Shown: in pieces, positions 46,766 to 55,126 of the stretch | Layout: every line of letters begins with the position of its first letter | Position numbering within the stretch: the stretch's first letter is position 1 | Assembly: GCA_963763085.1 (NCBI GenBank) | Contig: CAVXNB010000004.1 | Span: 124,001 to 188,000 of the forward strand | Direction of reading: 5' to 3' | DNA from: CAVXNB01 sp963763085 | GTDB taxonomy: Bacteria > Actinomycetota > Acidimicrobiia > Acidimicrobiales > Bog-793 | Length of the DNA: 64,000 bases | Translations under genes and position numbers: made by a program | The notes under the pieces: generated by a model | The model's database searches: none | The model's input: the letters and a program-made list of their open reading frames with translations, nothing else | Told to the model about the DNA's origin: nothing

Positions 46766-47524
46766 ACGACGTCACCGGCATGCCACAGACGGTCGTCGCG
46801 GTCGGCGGGAGCGCGGATGTGTCCCGGGCGATCCTGCGCGCCCTCGCCGGGCGGCGCCTGAGCTCGGCGCTCCTCGCCGGAAGGCGCCACGCCCCCCTCC
46901 AAGCAGCCGCCGAAGAGCTCCGCGCCCTCTCGGTCGCCACGGTGGAGACCGAGCAGCCTCGACGTGACGAGGATCGCCGCCCTCGAGGACTTCGCAGACG
47001 AGGCGGTGCGGCGCGTCGGCCATATCGACCTCGTGCTGATCGCGGTGGGCGAGCTCGGCACCGCGGAGCTCACCGAGCTCGACGCAGCCACCGTGGCTTC
47101 GCTCGCGACGACGAACTTCACCGGGCCGGCGGCGGCGATGACCGCCTTCGCCCGCGTGCTGTGCGCCCAGGGGGACGGCAGGATCGTCGTGCTGTCGTCG
47201 GTCGCCGGGTACCGCGTGCGCGCCGCCAACTTCGTCTACGGGGCGGCCAAGGCCGGCCTCGACGGCTTCGCCCTCGGCCTCGGCGACGCCCTGGCCGGGA
47301 GTGGGGTGGAGGTGATGGTGGTGAGGCCTGGTTTTGTGAGGACGAAGATGACCGCGGGCCGCAAACCCGTGCCATTTGCCGTCGACGCGTCCGACGTCGC
47401 CGACGCCGTCCTGCGCGGCCTCGAGAGCGGAGCCGACGTGGTCTGGGTGCCCGGCGTCCTCCGCTACGTGTTCGGGTTCCTCAGGCTGGTGCCACGCTCG
47501 CTCTGGCGGCGGATGCCGGGCTGA
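46762..47524 (+). CDS. dprE2: Decaprenylphosphoryl-2-keto-ribose reductase (one frameshift)
   Basis: An SDR-type reductase that completes the epimerisation started by DprE1, giving decaprenylphosphoryl-arabinose. The N-terminal cofactor part (MPQTVVAVGGSADVSRAILRAL) is in the frame of the GTG that overlaps the dprE1 stop. From about 46950 the frame changes by one base and continues RIAALEDFADEAVRRVGHIDLVLIAVGELG, with VVLSSVAGYRVRAANFVYGAAKAG holding the Ser/Tyr/Lys catalytic set. The junction looks like one extra base in the GAGCAGCCTC stretch. It is third in the ubiA-dprE1-dprE2 operon. Confidence 0.9.
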
Positions 47525-47531
47525 GACCCGG

Positions 47532-48822
47532 TCAGGCCCCGGACCCGAGCGGGCTCGGCCGGGCCGAGAGGGCGAAGAAGTCCCTCTCCCAGTAGCTCAT
47601 GAAGTAACGGTACGCGCCCGACATGTCCGTCGCCGGCAACAGGTCCCGCGCGTTGCCGACCGCGGCGAGGCCGTGCGGGGAAGCGGGGTCGAATGTCGCG
47701 AAGTTCACCCACTCCGAGTTGATGTCGAGCTCCATCGCCCGCACTGCGCCGGCGCGCGCCAGCAGGCGAGCGAGGTCGACGGCGTCAAGGTCGGGGCCGC
47801 CGACGTAGACGAGGGCTCCGTCCTTCGTCACACCAACGCCGGAACGAGAAACATAGACCGAGTTCCCCAGCACCGTCCCCCACTGCTGCTTCTCGTTCGT
47901 CGCCAGTCCTGGCGCCGGCTTACCGCCGTCGACGAGCAGGCTCAGGTTCTGGCGGACGGCCACCACGTTCGGGCTCATCTTCACTTCGGAGCCCCAGGCG
48001 CCGACCGTCGCGGTTCCGTTCCTGTAGATGACGAACGACGCCGCGCCAGGCACGAGTGGGCGAACCATGACGCCCTGAGTGAAATAGCCGCCCTGCGAGT
48101 CGCCGAGCCGGAAACCGCCGTTGAAGGCCGCCACCAGCGTCGACTCGGCGTCGGTCGGCAGCGGGGTGTTGTACTTGTAAGGCCCTCCTCCCGGGATGTA
48201 GCTCCCGGAGTAGAGCCTGGCGGTGACCAGCCTGGTGTCGATCCAGGCGACGCCGTCCACGACGGTCGTGTGGACCGCGTCCGGCCGCATGAACGTCGTG
48301 TAGATCGCCGGCATCCCGTACACGGGCCGGCCGGCGGGCACCCACCTGCCTTCACCGGGCAGCGGATGCTCCGGGAACGGTGCGAGCGCGGCCGGTGCGG
48401 CCAGCGCCCCCTTGCGCACGCGGTCGCTCACGGGGCCGGTCAGCCGGTGCGAGTTGGCGGTGACCGGGGGGAGGGCATTGCTGCGCCGGCTGACCGCCGA
48501 CGGGCGGCGCATGATGCGAGTAGTAGAGGTTCTCGATCCAGGTGACCAATCCGCCGGCGCCGTGATCCCTGGACCACTCGGCGAGGCGCGCAGACGCGCC
48601 GCTGCCGAGCGACGGGTTGGTGAGCGCGCTCCCGAGCGATACCCAGATGGGCGTCAGCAGCAACAGGACCACGAAGGAGGCGACGCCGACCGAGTGGCGT
48701 CCGGCGAAGGTCGGGCGCTGGCGGCGAGCCTGCCTGCGCCGCTGCTTGCGCGTCCGGACGTAGTTGCGGTGCGCGCGCCACGACGGCAGGTGGATCCCCG
48801 GCCGCGTGTCGCGCCTGTGCCC
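47532..48822 (-). CDS. Membrane-anchored phosphodiester glycosidase (NAGPA-like) protein, frameshift near the N-terminus
   Basis: The C-terminal 300 or so residues (GVAWIDTRLVTARLYSGSYIPGG, LVAAFNGGFRLGDSQGGY, LLVDGG, MELDINSEW) match the phosphodiester glycosidase domain of human uncovering enzyme and bacterial exopolysaccharide proteins. Upstream, in another frame, lie a basic cytoplasmic segment (LPSWRAHRNYVRTRKQRRRQ), one membrane helix (VGVASFVVLLLLTPIWVSLG) and a linker (WIENLYYSHHAPPVGG). One extra base at about 48500 separates them. The true start is upstream of 48800 and could not be fixed. It converges on dprE2 with 7 bp between stops. A role in wall polysaccharide turnover is inferred from family and neighbours. 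Confidence 0.8.
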
Positions 48823-49260
48823 GGCGGCGGCCGGCGGCCGGCCGCCGGGTGCGCGGCGCCGATCCGCCGCGCCGACCGTTGCGCGTCGAGGCCGTTGACG
48901 ACTCCGGAGAGCGGGTCTCGGCCCTGGCCCGGCCGGCGAGTTCGTCGCCCGATCGGGCCTGCCCTCGGCGGGCGGCGGGACCCTGCGCGGTCGAACGGGT
49001 GACGCGCCGAGAAGAGGGTGAGTCGAGCGTCACCCCGAAAGCATTGCCGAACTTGGCGCTGTGCCGCGAGCACCCGGGCCGTAGGTCCCCGATCCCGAGC
49101 GGAACCGTCACCGTAAGTGCAGGTCGGGCCACTGAGAGCACCTTCGCGGACTCCAGGCGCAGCCCAGAGCCCCAGGGTCCCGGTAACCTTGTTGTCGTGC
49201 GCATCTGATCCCCGCCTCGACGCCAGCCCACCACCCGCCGATTCGCTTGGGGATTCGCAC
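48823..49260. other. Intergenic region between divergent genes, GC-rich, no supported gene
   Basis: About 440 bp between the poorly defined start of the glycosidase-like gene and the ABC-F ATPase. Open frames here give Arg/Pro-rich, composition-driven peptides with no family resemblance. The left part (48823-48900) may still belong to the basic N-terminus of the glycosidase-like protein. Promoters for both genes are expected but I could not identify them with confidence. Confidence 0.5.
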
Positions 49261-50991
49261 ATGCCGCAACACCACGACCGCACACGCTCTCCCGCACAGA
49301 ACCCGACTGCGGCCGCGCCGGCGGTCACGCTCGTCGCACAAGGCGTCACGAGACACCACGGCGCCCAGCTCGTCCTCGACAACGTCGAGGTGTCGGTGGG
49401 ACCGCGGACGAGGCTGGGCATCCTCGGACCGAACGGAGTCGGGAAGAGCACGCTGCTGCGGATCCTCGCCGGCCTCGACCAACCCGATGCCGGCCGCGTG
49501 ACACGCCTGCCCTCGAACGCGACCGTCGGCTACCTGACCCAGGAGCGCGAGGTCGTCGAAGGAGAGACGCTCGCCGGCTATCTTGCGAGGCGCACCGGTG
49601 TCGCCGACGCAGAAACGGCGTTCAACGCCGCCGCCACGGCGCTAGGGCTGCCCGGCGCTGCGGGCGGGGCCGACGAGGCCTACGCCGCCGCCCTCGAGCG
49701 GTACCTCGCGCTCGGTGGCCCGGATCTCGAGGCGCGGGCCGGGGCCGTCTGCGCCGAGCTCGACCTTCCCCCTGCGCTGCTCGGGCTCGCCATGTCGCAG
49801 CTCTCGGGTGGCCAGGCAGCTCGGGCCTCGCTGGCGGCGCTGCTCCTGTCGCGGTTCGACATCGTGCTCCTCGACGAGCCCACCAACGACCTCGACTTCG
49901 ACGGCCTCGATCGGCTCGAGGGATTCCTCGCCAACCGCGGCGGTGGGCTCGTCGTGGTCTCCCACGACCGGGCGTTTCTCGAGCGCATCGTCACCTCGAT
50001 CGGCGAGATCGACGCCGGCTCGCACCGGCTGACGCTGTTCCGCGGGGGCTGGCACGCCTACCTCGAGGCCCGCGCCACGGCCCAGCGCCATGCCGAGGAG
50101 GCGCACGTCGCCTTCACCGCCGAGCGGGACCGCCTCCTCGCCCGCGAGCGCCAGCAGCGGCAGTGGGCCGTTACCGGAGTGGCGAAGGCGACCCGGAACC
50201 CGAGGGACAACGACAAAGCCCAACGGGACTTTCGCATCAATCGCACCGAGAAACAGGCGTCCAAAGTCCGCTCCACCGAACGCGCCCTCGAACGCCTCGC
50301 GCCCGTTCCGAAGCCGTACGAGCCGTGGCTCCTCCATCTCGAAATGGCTTCCGCGCCGCGCAGCGGCGACGTCGTCGCCCGGCTCGAGGGCGCCGTGGCC
50401 GTCCGTGGGAGCTGGCACCTGGGGCCGATCGATCTCGAGCTCGGCTGGGGTGACCGGCTCGGGATCCTGGGTCCCAACGGCGCCGGAAAGACGACGCTCC
50501 TCGGGATGATCCTCGGGACCCTGCAGCTCGACCGCGGGGAGCGGTGGATCGGTCCGGCCGCCGTGTTCGGAGAGCTGGGCCAGGCCCGTCGCCGCTTCGC
50601 CCCGGGCGAGCCGCTCGTGAAGGGCTTCCTCCGGGCTTCCGGGCTTCGAACCGGCGAGGCGCGGTCGCTTCTCGCCAAGTTCGGTTTGGGAGCCTCGGAG
50701 GTGGAACGGCCCTTCGGGACCCTGTCGCCAGGCGAGCGCACGCGAGCCGAGCTGGCGCTCCTGATGGCCCGGGGCACGAATTGCCTCGTGCTCGACGAGC
50801 CGACGAACCATCTCGACCTTCCCGCCATCGAACAACTGGAGTCTGCTCTCGCGAGCTGGGACGGCACGCTCGTACTCGTCACCCACGATCGGCGGCTTCT
50901 CGAAGCGGTGTCCCTCACGCGCTCGCTCGAGCTTTCCAACGGTTCCCCGGCAGTGCGCCAGTCCCGGCCCGGCTCTACGCTCCCGGCGTGA
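49261..50991 (+). CDS. ABC-F family ATP-binding protein
   Basis: A 576-residue tandem-ATPase protein without membrane segments. Domain 1 has Walker A GPNGVGKST, signature LSGGQAARASLAALL and LLDEPTNDLDFDG. The linker is charged (ARERQQRQWAVTGVAKATRNPRDNDKAQRDFR), and domain 2 has GPNGAGKTT, LSPGERTRAELALLMAR and LVLDEPTNHLDLPAIEQ. ABC-F proteins act on the ribosome in translation control or antibiotic protection. I start at the ATG at 49261 (MPQHHDRTRS), since the longer frame lacks family sequence. The last codons overlap the tadA GTG by 4 bp, an apt partnership since both act in translation. Confidence 0.9.
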   Translation: MPQHHDRTRSPAQNPTAAAPAVTLVAQGVTRHHGAQLVLDNVEVSVGPRTRLGILGPNGVGKSTLLRILAGLDQPDAGRVTRLPSNATVGYLTQEREVVEGETLAGYLARRTGVADAETAFNAAATALGLPGAAGGADEAYAAALERYLALGGPDLEARAGAVCAELDLPPALLGLAMSQLSGGQAARASLAALLLSRFDIVLLDEPTNDLDFDGLDRLEGFLANRGGGLVVVSHDRAFLERIVTSIGEIDAGSHRLTLFRGGWHAYLEARATAQRHAEEAHVAFTAERDRLLARERQQRQWAVTGVAKATRNPRDNDKAQRDFRINRTEKQASKVRSTERALERLAPVPKPYEPWLLHLEMASAPRSGDVVARLEGAVAVRGSWHLGPIDLELGWGDRLGILGPNGAGKTTLLGMILGTLQLDRGERWIGPAAVFGELGQARRRFAPGEPLVKGFLRASGLRTGEARSLLAKFGLGASEVERPFGTLSPGERTRAELALLMARGTNCLVLDEPTNHLDLPAIEQLESALASWDGTLVLVTHDRRLLEAVSLTRSLELSNGSPAVRQSRPGSTLPA

Positions 50992-51446
50992 CCGACGCCG
51001 AAGCCATGGCTCTCGCTCTGCGCCAGGCGGTGGCTGCCGCCGAGCACGACGACGTGCCTGTCGGAGCCGTCGTCCTCGTCGGCGGCGAGGTCGTCGCCCA
51101 GCGCCACAACGAACGTGAGATACGCAAGGACCCGACCGCGCACGCCGAGGTCCTCGCTCTCCGAGACGCCGCCGAGGCGCTCGGGACCTGGCGCCTCGAC
51201 GAGGCCACCCTCGTCGTCACGCTCGAGCCGTGCCCGATGTGTGCCGGGGCGGCGGTCCTCGCCCGGTTGGACCGCCTCGTCTTCGGCGCCTTCGACCCCA
51301 AGGCCGGCGCCTGCGGCTCCCTGTACAACCTATGCGCCGACCCCAGGCTCAATCACGAGGTCGAGGTCGTCCCCGGAGTCGGCGCCGATCCCGCCGGAGC
51401 GCTACTGCGCGACTTCTTCGCGAGCCGCCGCGACGTCCTCGGCTGA
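50988..51446 (+). CDS. tadA: tRNA-specific adenosine deaminase
   Basis: A 152-residue cytidine-deaminase-fold enzyme that converts A34 to inosine in tRNA-Arg(ACG). It has the zinc/catalytic motif HAEVLAL (His52, Glu54) and PCPMCAGA (Cys82, Cys85). FGAFDPKAGACGSLYNLCADPRLNHEVEVVPGV is the TadA-specific C-terminal stretch. The GTG start overlaps the ABC-F stop. A block of short tandem repeats follows the stop. Confidence 0.95.
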   Translation: MTDAEAMALALRQAVAAAEHDDVPVGAVVLVGGEVVAQRHNEREIRKDPTAHAEVLALRDAAEALGTWRLDEATLVVTLEPCPMCAGAAVLARLDRLVFGAFDPKAGACGSLYNLCADPRLNHEVEVVPGVGADPAGALLRDFFASRRDVLG

Positions 51447-51449
51447 CCG

Positions 51450-51516
51450 GGCCCGACTCACACCCGCCCGATTCACACCCGCCCGATTACACCCGCCCGA
51501 CTCAGACCCGCCCGAC
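51450..51516. repeat. Short tandem repeat (14-15 bp unit) between tadA and the flavoenzyme gene
   Basis: About five copies of a unit close to ACCCGCCCGAYTCAC (units vary by one or two bases; lengths 14-15) fill the gap between the convergent tadA and TMADH-like stops. The last copy touches the end of the minus-strand gene. It might act as a transcription buffer, but simple slippage expansion is enough to explain it. Confidence 0.8.
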
Positions 51517-53628
51517 TCACACCCAAGCGACCGGCGCCGAGCTCACCTCGAGACGCGCCTCCTCCCGCAGGTAGCTCTTCTGCCGGGCGGGCGTGTCCGC
51601 GTCGATCTCGCGGCCGAGCCGATGGCCGTCGAAGATGGCGTCGGCCAGGAGCCGGGGCGTGACGCAGTCCCCGATGCGATAAAGCGGCCTGATCCCGGGC
51701 TCGTGTGCCTCCGTGAGGGCTACGGAGACCTCGTCGAAGAGCCGGTCAACCGACACCCGCTGCGTCACGAGGACGAGGCCGTCCGCCTCGAGCTCGACCG
51801 GCACCCCGAACTCTCCCTCACCGACCGCGGCACCCGCCCCGTAGCCCAAGAGCCGCGTGGAGCGGTGGAACCGGACGCCGATCTCGTGGAGACGATCCCG
51901 CAGCAGGGGGCCCTCCAGCGTCTCGGTGCAGAGCGGGGCGATCTGCTCGAGGCAGGTGACCAGGTCGACGTCGTAGCCTTCCAGGGCAAGCAGCTCAGCC
52001 AGACTCGGACCCACGAAGTACCCGTCGCAGTCGTAGACGATGACGCGATTGCCCGGGGGCCGCTTTCCCTCGAGCATGATCTGCTCAGGGGTCAGGCAGG
52101 TCGGGCCGCCGGCATCGGCGCCCTCGAGAGGCCCTCGCGTGGCGCAGTTCAGGCCGTCCCGGGACCACTGCGATCCGGTGGCGATCACGACGATGTCGGC
52201 CCCGTACTCGATTACCTGCTCCGCGCTCAGCGTCGCGCCCAGGATGATCTCGACGTTCTTCAGCTTTGCGAGCTGGATCTGCCGGTAATTCACGACCCGG
52301 GCCCATTCACCGAGGCCCGGCAGGCGCGGGATCCAGCGCATGCAGCCGCCGATCTCCGGCCCGCCCTCGACGACATGGATCCGGCTCATCCCACGCTTTC
52401 CGAGGACGACGGCGCACTCCAATCCCGCCGGACCCGCGCCGACGATGAGGACGTCCTCGCCGGCGTTGCGGGCCTTGGAATACCTCTCCGGGTGCCAGCC
52501 GCGGCGGAACTCCTCCCCGGCCGTCGCGTTCTGGGTGCACCCGAGCTGACCGCCCCATGCGGAGCGGCCGGTGCAGGCATTGCACCCGATGCACTCGCGA
52601 ATGTCGTCGAGGCGCCCCTCCTCGATCTTTCGCGGCAGGAAGGGATCGGCGATCGACGGGCGGGCGGCGCCGATGAGATCGAGGGCGCCGCTGCGCACGA
52701 TCTCCACCATCTTGTCGGGACTGACGTGCCGGCCGACCCCGACGATCGGCTTCGACGTCGCCTCGCGGATGCGATGGGTCCACTCGAGCTGATACCCCTC
52801 CGGGAAGAACCGCGAGGCGCCGGAGTCCTTCGACCACTCGATGACACTTCCGACGTGGACGTCCCAGAGATCCACGAACTCGTCTGCCATCTTCACGAAG
52901 CCCAGCGCCTCGTCGACCGAGATGCCCGGGCCGCCCAACGAGTCGACGGCCACCCGGACCGCGATGGCACAGCGCTTGCCGACCGCCGCCCGGACCGAGT
53001 CGAGTATCTCGAGCCAAAGGCGCGCCCGATTCTCGAGGGATCCCCCGTACTCGTCCGCGCGCTTGTTGTAGTAGGGGGACAGGAACTGGCCGAGCAGGTA
53101 GGTGTGCCCCCCGTAGACGTAGACGATGTCGAACCCGGCGCGCTCCGCCCGCTCGGCCGCCTTCACCCAGTCGTCCCGCAGCTGCTGGATGTCGTCGCGG
53201 TCCATCGCCTTCGGCACCGAGAGGGCGGGAATCGTGAAGTCCCCCGCCAGCTGGGATGGGCCGACCGACGGGGTACGCGAATCCCGTCGCACTGAATGGG
53301 CGCCCCCGTGGTGGAGCTCCACTCCGGCGAGGGCGCCGTGATCGTGGGCTTCGTTGCACATCAGGCTGAGAGCCGCCACGTCGCTCTCGTCCCAGAGACG
53401 GGCCGAGAACAGCGGCGCCTCGTCGGACTGCTCGCTGATGGAGCAGAACTCGGTGCAGACCGCAGCCCAGCCCCCTTCGGCCTTGACGCTCCGATGGCGG
53501 GCCTGGGACCAAGGCTTCGCCACTCCGAAGCCGGTGCAATGGGGAACCTGGTAGAAGCGGTTCTTCAGCGTCTTCGGACCGATCTGGACCGGCTCGAAGA
53601 GGACGTCGTACTTGCTGTCGCGCGCCAT
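51517..53628 (-). CDS. Trimethylamine/dimethylamine dehydrogenase-like iron-sulfur flavoprotein
   Basis: A 703-residue three-domain enzyme with an FMN-binding (beta/alpha)8 barrel, a 4Fe-4S site with CIGCNAC...C (Cys346, 349, 352, 364), and ADP/FAD-like domains (DVLIVGAGPAGLECAVVLG). The N-terminus (KYDVLFEPVQIGPKTLKNRF then YQVPHC) and GWHPERYSKARN closely follow methylotroph trimethylamine dehydrogenase, including Cys31, which forms the 6-S-cysteinyl-FMN bond there, and the likely catalytic Tyr172/His175/Asp268. Of the aromatic bowl that binds trimethylamine, the Trp is kept (Trp265), Tyr60 is Phe61, and the third Trp is replaced (SAW). So the substrate is probably an N-methyl or related amine, but not securely trimethylamine. 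It lies 15 bp after the hydantoinase gene. Confidence 0.88.
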   Translation of the reverse strand: MARDSKYDVLFEPVQIGPKTLKNRFYQVPHCTGFGVAKPWSQARHRSVKAEGGWAAVCTEFCSISEQSDEAPLFSARLWDESDVAALSLMCNEAHDHGALAGVELHHGGAHSVRRDSRTPSVGPSQLAGDFTIPALSVPKAMDRDDIQQLRDDWVKAAERAERAGFDIVYVYGGHTYLLGQFLSPYYNKRADEYGGSLENRARLWLEILDSVRAAVGKRCAIAVRVAVDSLGGPGISVDEALGFVKMADEFVDLWDVHVGSVIEWSKDSGASRFFPEGYQLEWTHRIREATSKPIVGVGRHVSPDKMVEIVRSGALDLIGAARPSIADPFLPRKIEEGRLDDIRECIGCNACTGRSAWGGQLGCTQNATAGEEFRRGWHPERYSKARNAGEDVLIVGAGPAGLECAVVLGKRGMSRIHVVEGGPEIGGCMRWIPRLPGLGEWARVVNYRQIQLAKLKNVEIILGATLSAEQVIEYGADIVVIATGSQWSRDGLNCATRGPLEGADAGGPTCLTPEQIMLEGKRPPGNRVIVYDCDGYFVGPSLAELLALEGYDVDLVTCLEQIAPLCTETLEGPLLRDRLHEIGVRFHRSTRLLGYGAGAAVGEGEFGVPVELEADGLVLVTQRVSVDRLFDEVSVALTEAHEPGIRPLYRIGDCVTPRLLADAIFDGHRLGREIDADTPARQKSYLREEARLEVSSAPVAWV

Positions 53629-53643
53629 CGGTCTCCTCTTCTG

Positions 53644-55053
53644 TCAGACGTTGATGCCGGCGGGCCCGAGCTTTCTCGCGATCCACGTGCCGTCGCCCTG
53701 CTGCCCGAGCAGCTTGCCGTCCCGCACCATCACCTTCCCGCGGAGGATCGTGGTCACAGGCCACCCGCTCACCTCCCAGCCCTCCCACGGCGTGTAGTCG
53801 GTCTCGTGCAGCTCCGATGCGGTCAGTCGACGCGGCACCGTCTCGAGCAGCACCAGGTCGGCGTCGCTCCCCACCGCGATCGCCCCCTTGCGCGGGTACA
53901 TCCCGAAGATCTTCGCGGCGTTCGACGACGTGATCCGCGCGAATTCCTCGAGGCTCATGCCCCGTTTCACGACCGCCTCGGTGTACATCACCCCCATGCG
54001 GACCTCCACGCCGGCATGGCCGCCCGTCACGTCATCCACGGTGTGACCGCGAAGCTTGACCTCCAACGAGGTGCACATCTCGTCGGTCGCCACCGTTTGA
54101 ATCGTGCCCTGCTTCAGTCCCTCCCAGAGAGCAGCCTGGTCCTCAGCGGACTTGAGGGAGGGGTAGGTGTGGAACATCGCGCCGTTCGGCCGGCGGTAGT
54201 CGTCCGAAGTGAAGGAGAGATAGTGCTGCAGCGTCTCCGCATACACCGGTAACCCGGCTGCCTGTGCCTCTCGGACCGCCCTGACCCCCTCCTCGGCGCT
54301 GACGTGCATGAAATAGGCGCGGCCGCCCACGCGCTCGAGCAGGTTGATGAGCCTCCGAAAGGACACCGCCTCGGAAAGGCTGTTGTGAGCCAGGTGGACG
54401 TTCTCGAAGGACCACTTGTCCTCGTGCGCCAAGCGCCGGTACGAGAACATGACGATGTCGTCGTCCTCGGCGTGCACGGCGAGAAGGCCGTCATGGCGGC
54501 CGACCTGCTCGAGGATCGCCCAGATGTCCCCCAGGCCGATCTTCTGTGGCGGCCGGCTCGGTGTCGTGTTCGTCATGAACACCTTGAAGCTCGGATAGCC
54601 GGCCGCAATGACCTCCGGAATCTGCTCGATCACGTCGAAGGGAATCTCGCCTTTCATGATGCAGTGGTAGGCGTAGTCCGTGTAGCTCTTTGCAGACCAG
54701 TCCCGCTCCTTCTTCGCCAGGCTCTGCTCCAGCGTCTCGCCCGGCACCCACGTGGCGAAGTCGAGGATCGTCGTCGTGCCCCCGTGGATCGCCGCCAGGC
54801 TGACCTGTTCGGGTGGGTAGCACATGAGGCCTTCCTTCGCGGCGGTGGGAATCAGCCACGAGGTGTGGACGTGGGGGTCGATCCCGCCCGGAACCACGAT
54901 CTTCCCGGTCGCGTCGACCTCCTCGGCCCGGTCGGGCGGTGCCGAGTCGTGATCGAGCAGCATCACGATTCGCCCGTCTTGAACCCCGACATCCAGATAG
55001 CCCACACCCGCCGGGGTGACGGTCAATCCGTTGCGGATGAGCAGATCCAGCAT
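53644..55053 (-). CDS. Dihydropyrimidinase/hydantoinase-type cyclic amidohydrolase
   Basis: A 469-residue metal-dependent amidohydrolase. The binuclear-site residues match D-hydantoinase/dihydropyrimidinase: His61 and His63 (DPHVHTSW), carboxylated Lys157 (YPSFKVFMTN), His194 (AVHAEDDD), His250 (FMHVSAEEG) and the Asp of VATDEMCTS. The usual TDHCPF motif is altered to TDEMCTS, so the substrate pocket may differ. These enzymes hydrolyse cyclic amides such as hydantoins, dihydrouracil or allantoin. It lies between the solute-binding protein gene (73 bp gap) and the TMADH-like gene (15 bp gap), probably in one operon. A cyclic ureide is the likely substrate class. Confidence 0.92.
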   Translation of the reverse strand: MLDLLIRNGLTVTPAGVGYLDVGVQDGRIVMLLDHDSAPPDRAEEVDATGKIVVPGGIDPHVHTSWLIPTAAKEGLMCYPPEQVSLAAIHGGTTTILDFATWVPGETLEQSLAKKERDWSAKSYTDYAYHCIMKGEIPFDVIEQIPEVIAAGYPSFKVFMTNTTPSRPPQKIGLGDIWAILEQVGRHDGLLAVHAEDDDIVMFSYRRLAHEDKWSFENVHLAHNSLSEAVSFRRLINLLERVGGRAYFMHVSAEEGVRAVREAQAAGLPVYAETLQHYLSFTSDDYRRPNGAMFHTYPSLKSAEDQAALWEGLKQGTIQTVATDEMCTSLEVKLRGHTVDDVTGGHAGVEVRMGVMYTEAVVKRGMSLEEFARITSSNAAKIFGMYPRKGAIAVGSDADLVLLETVPRRLTASELHETDYTPWEGWEVSGWPVTTILRGKVMVRDGKLLGQQGDGTWIARKLGPAGINV

Positions 55054-55126
55054 CCCTAGCCTCTCTCAAGCACAATTGCGGCGGTGTCGCCGCCGGTTCG
55101 GTAGGTAAGGCCCGGCAACCTGACCC

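Noticed and set aside
51450..51516. Possible CRISPR array (regular short repeats)
   Set aside because: The unit is 14-15 bp and contiguous with no spacers; no cas genes are in the window. It is a minisatellite.
51115..53295. 726-codon plus-strand open frame running from tadA through the TMADH-like gene
   Set aside because: The first part is tadA in the wrong frame and the remainder is antisense to the flavoenzyme; no domain is seen.
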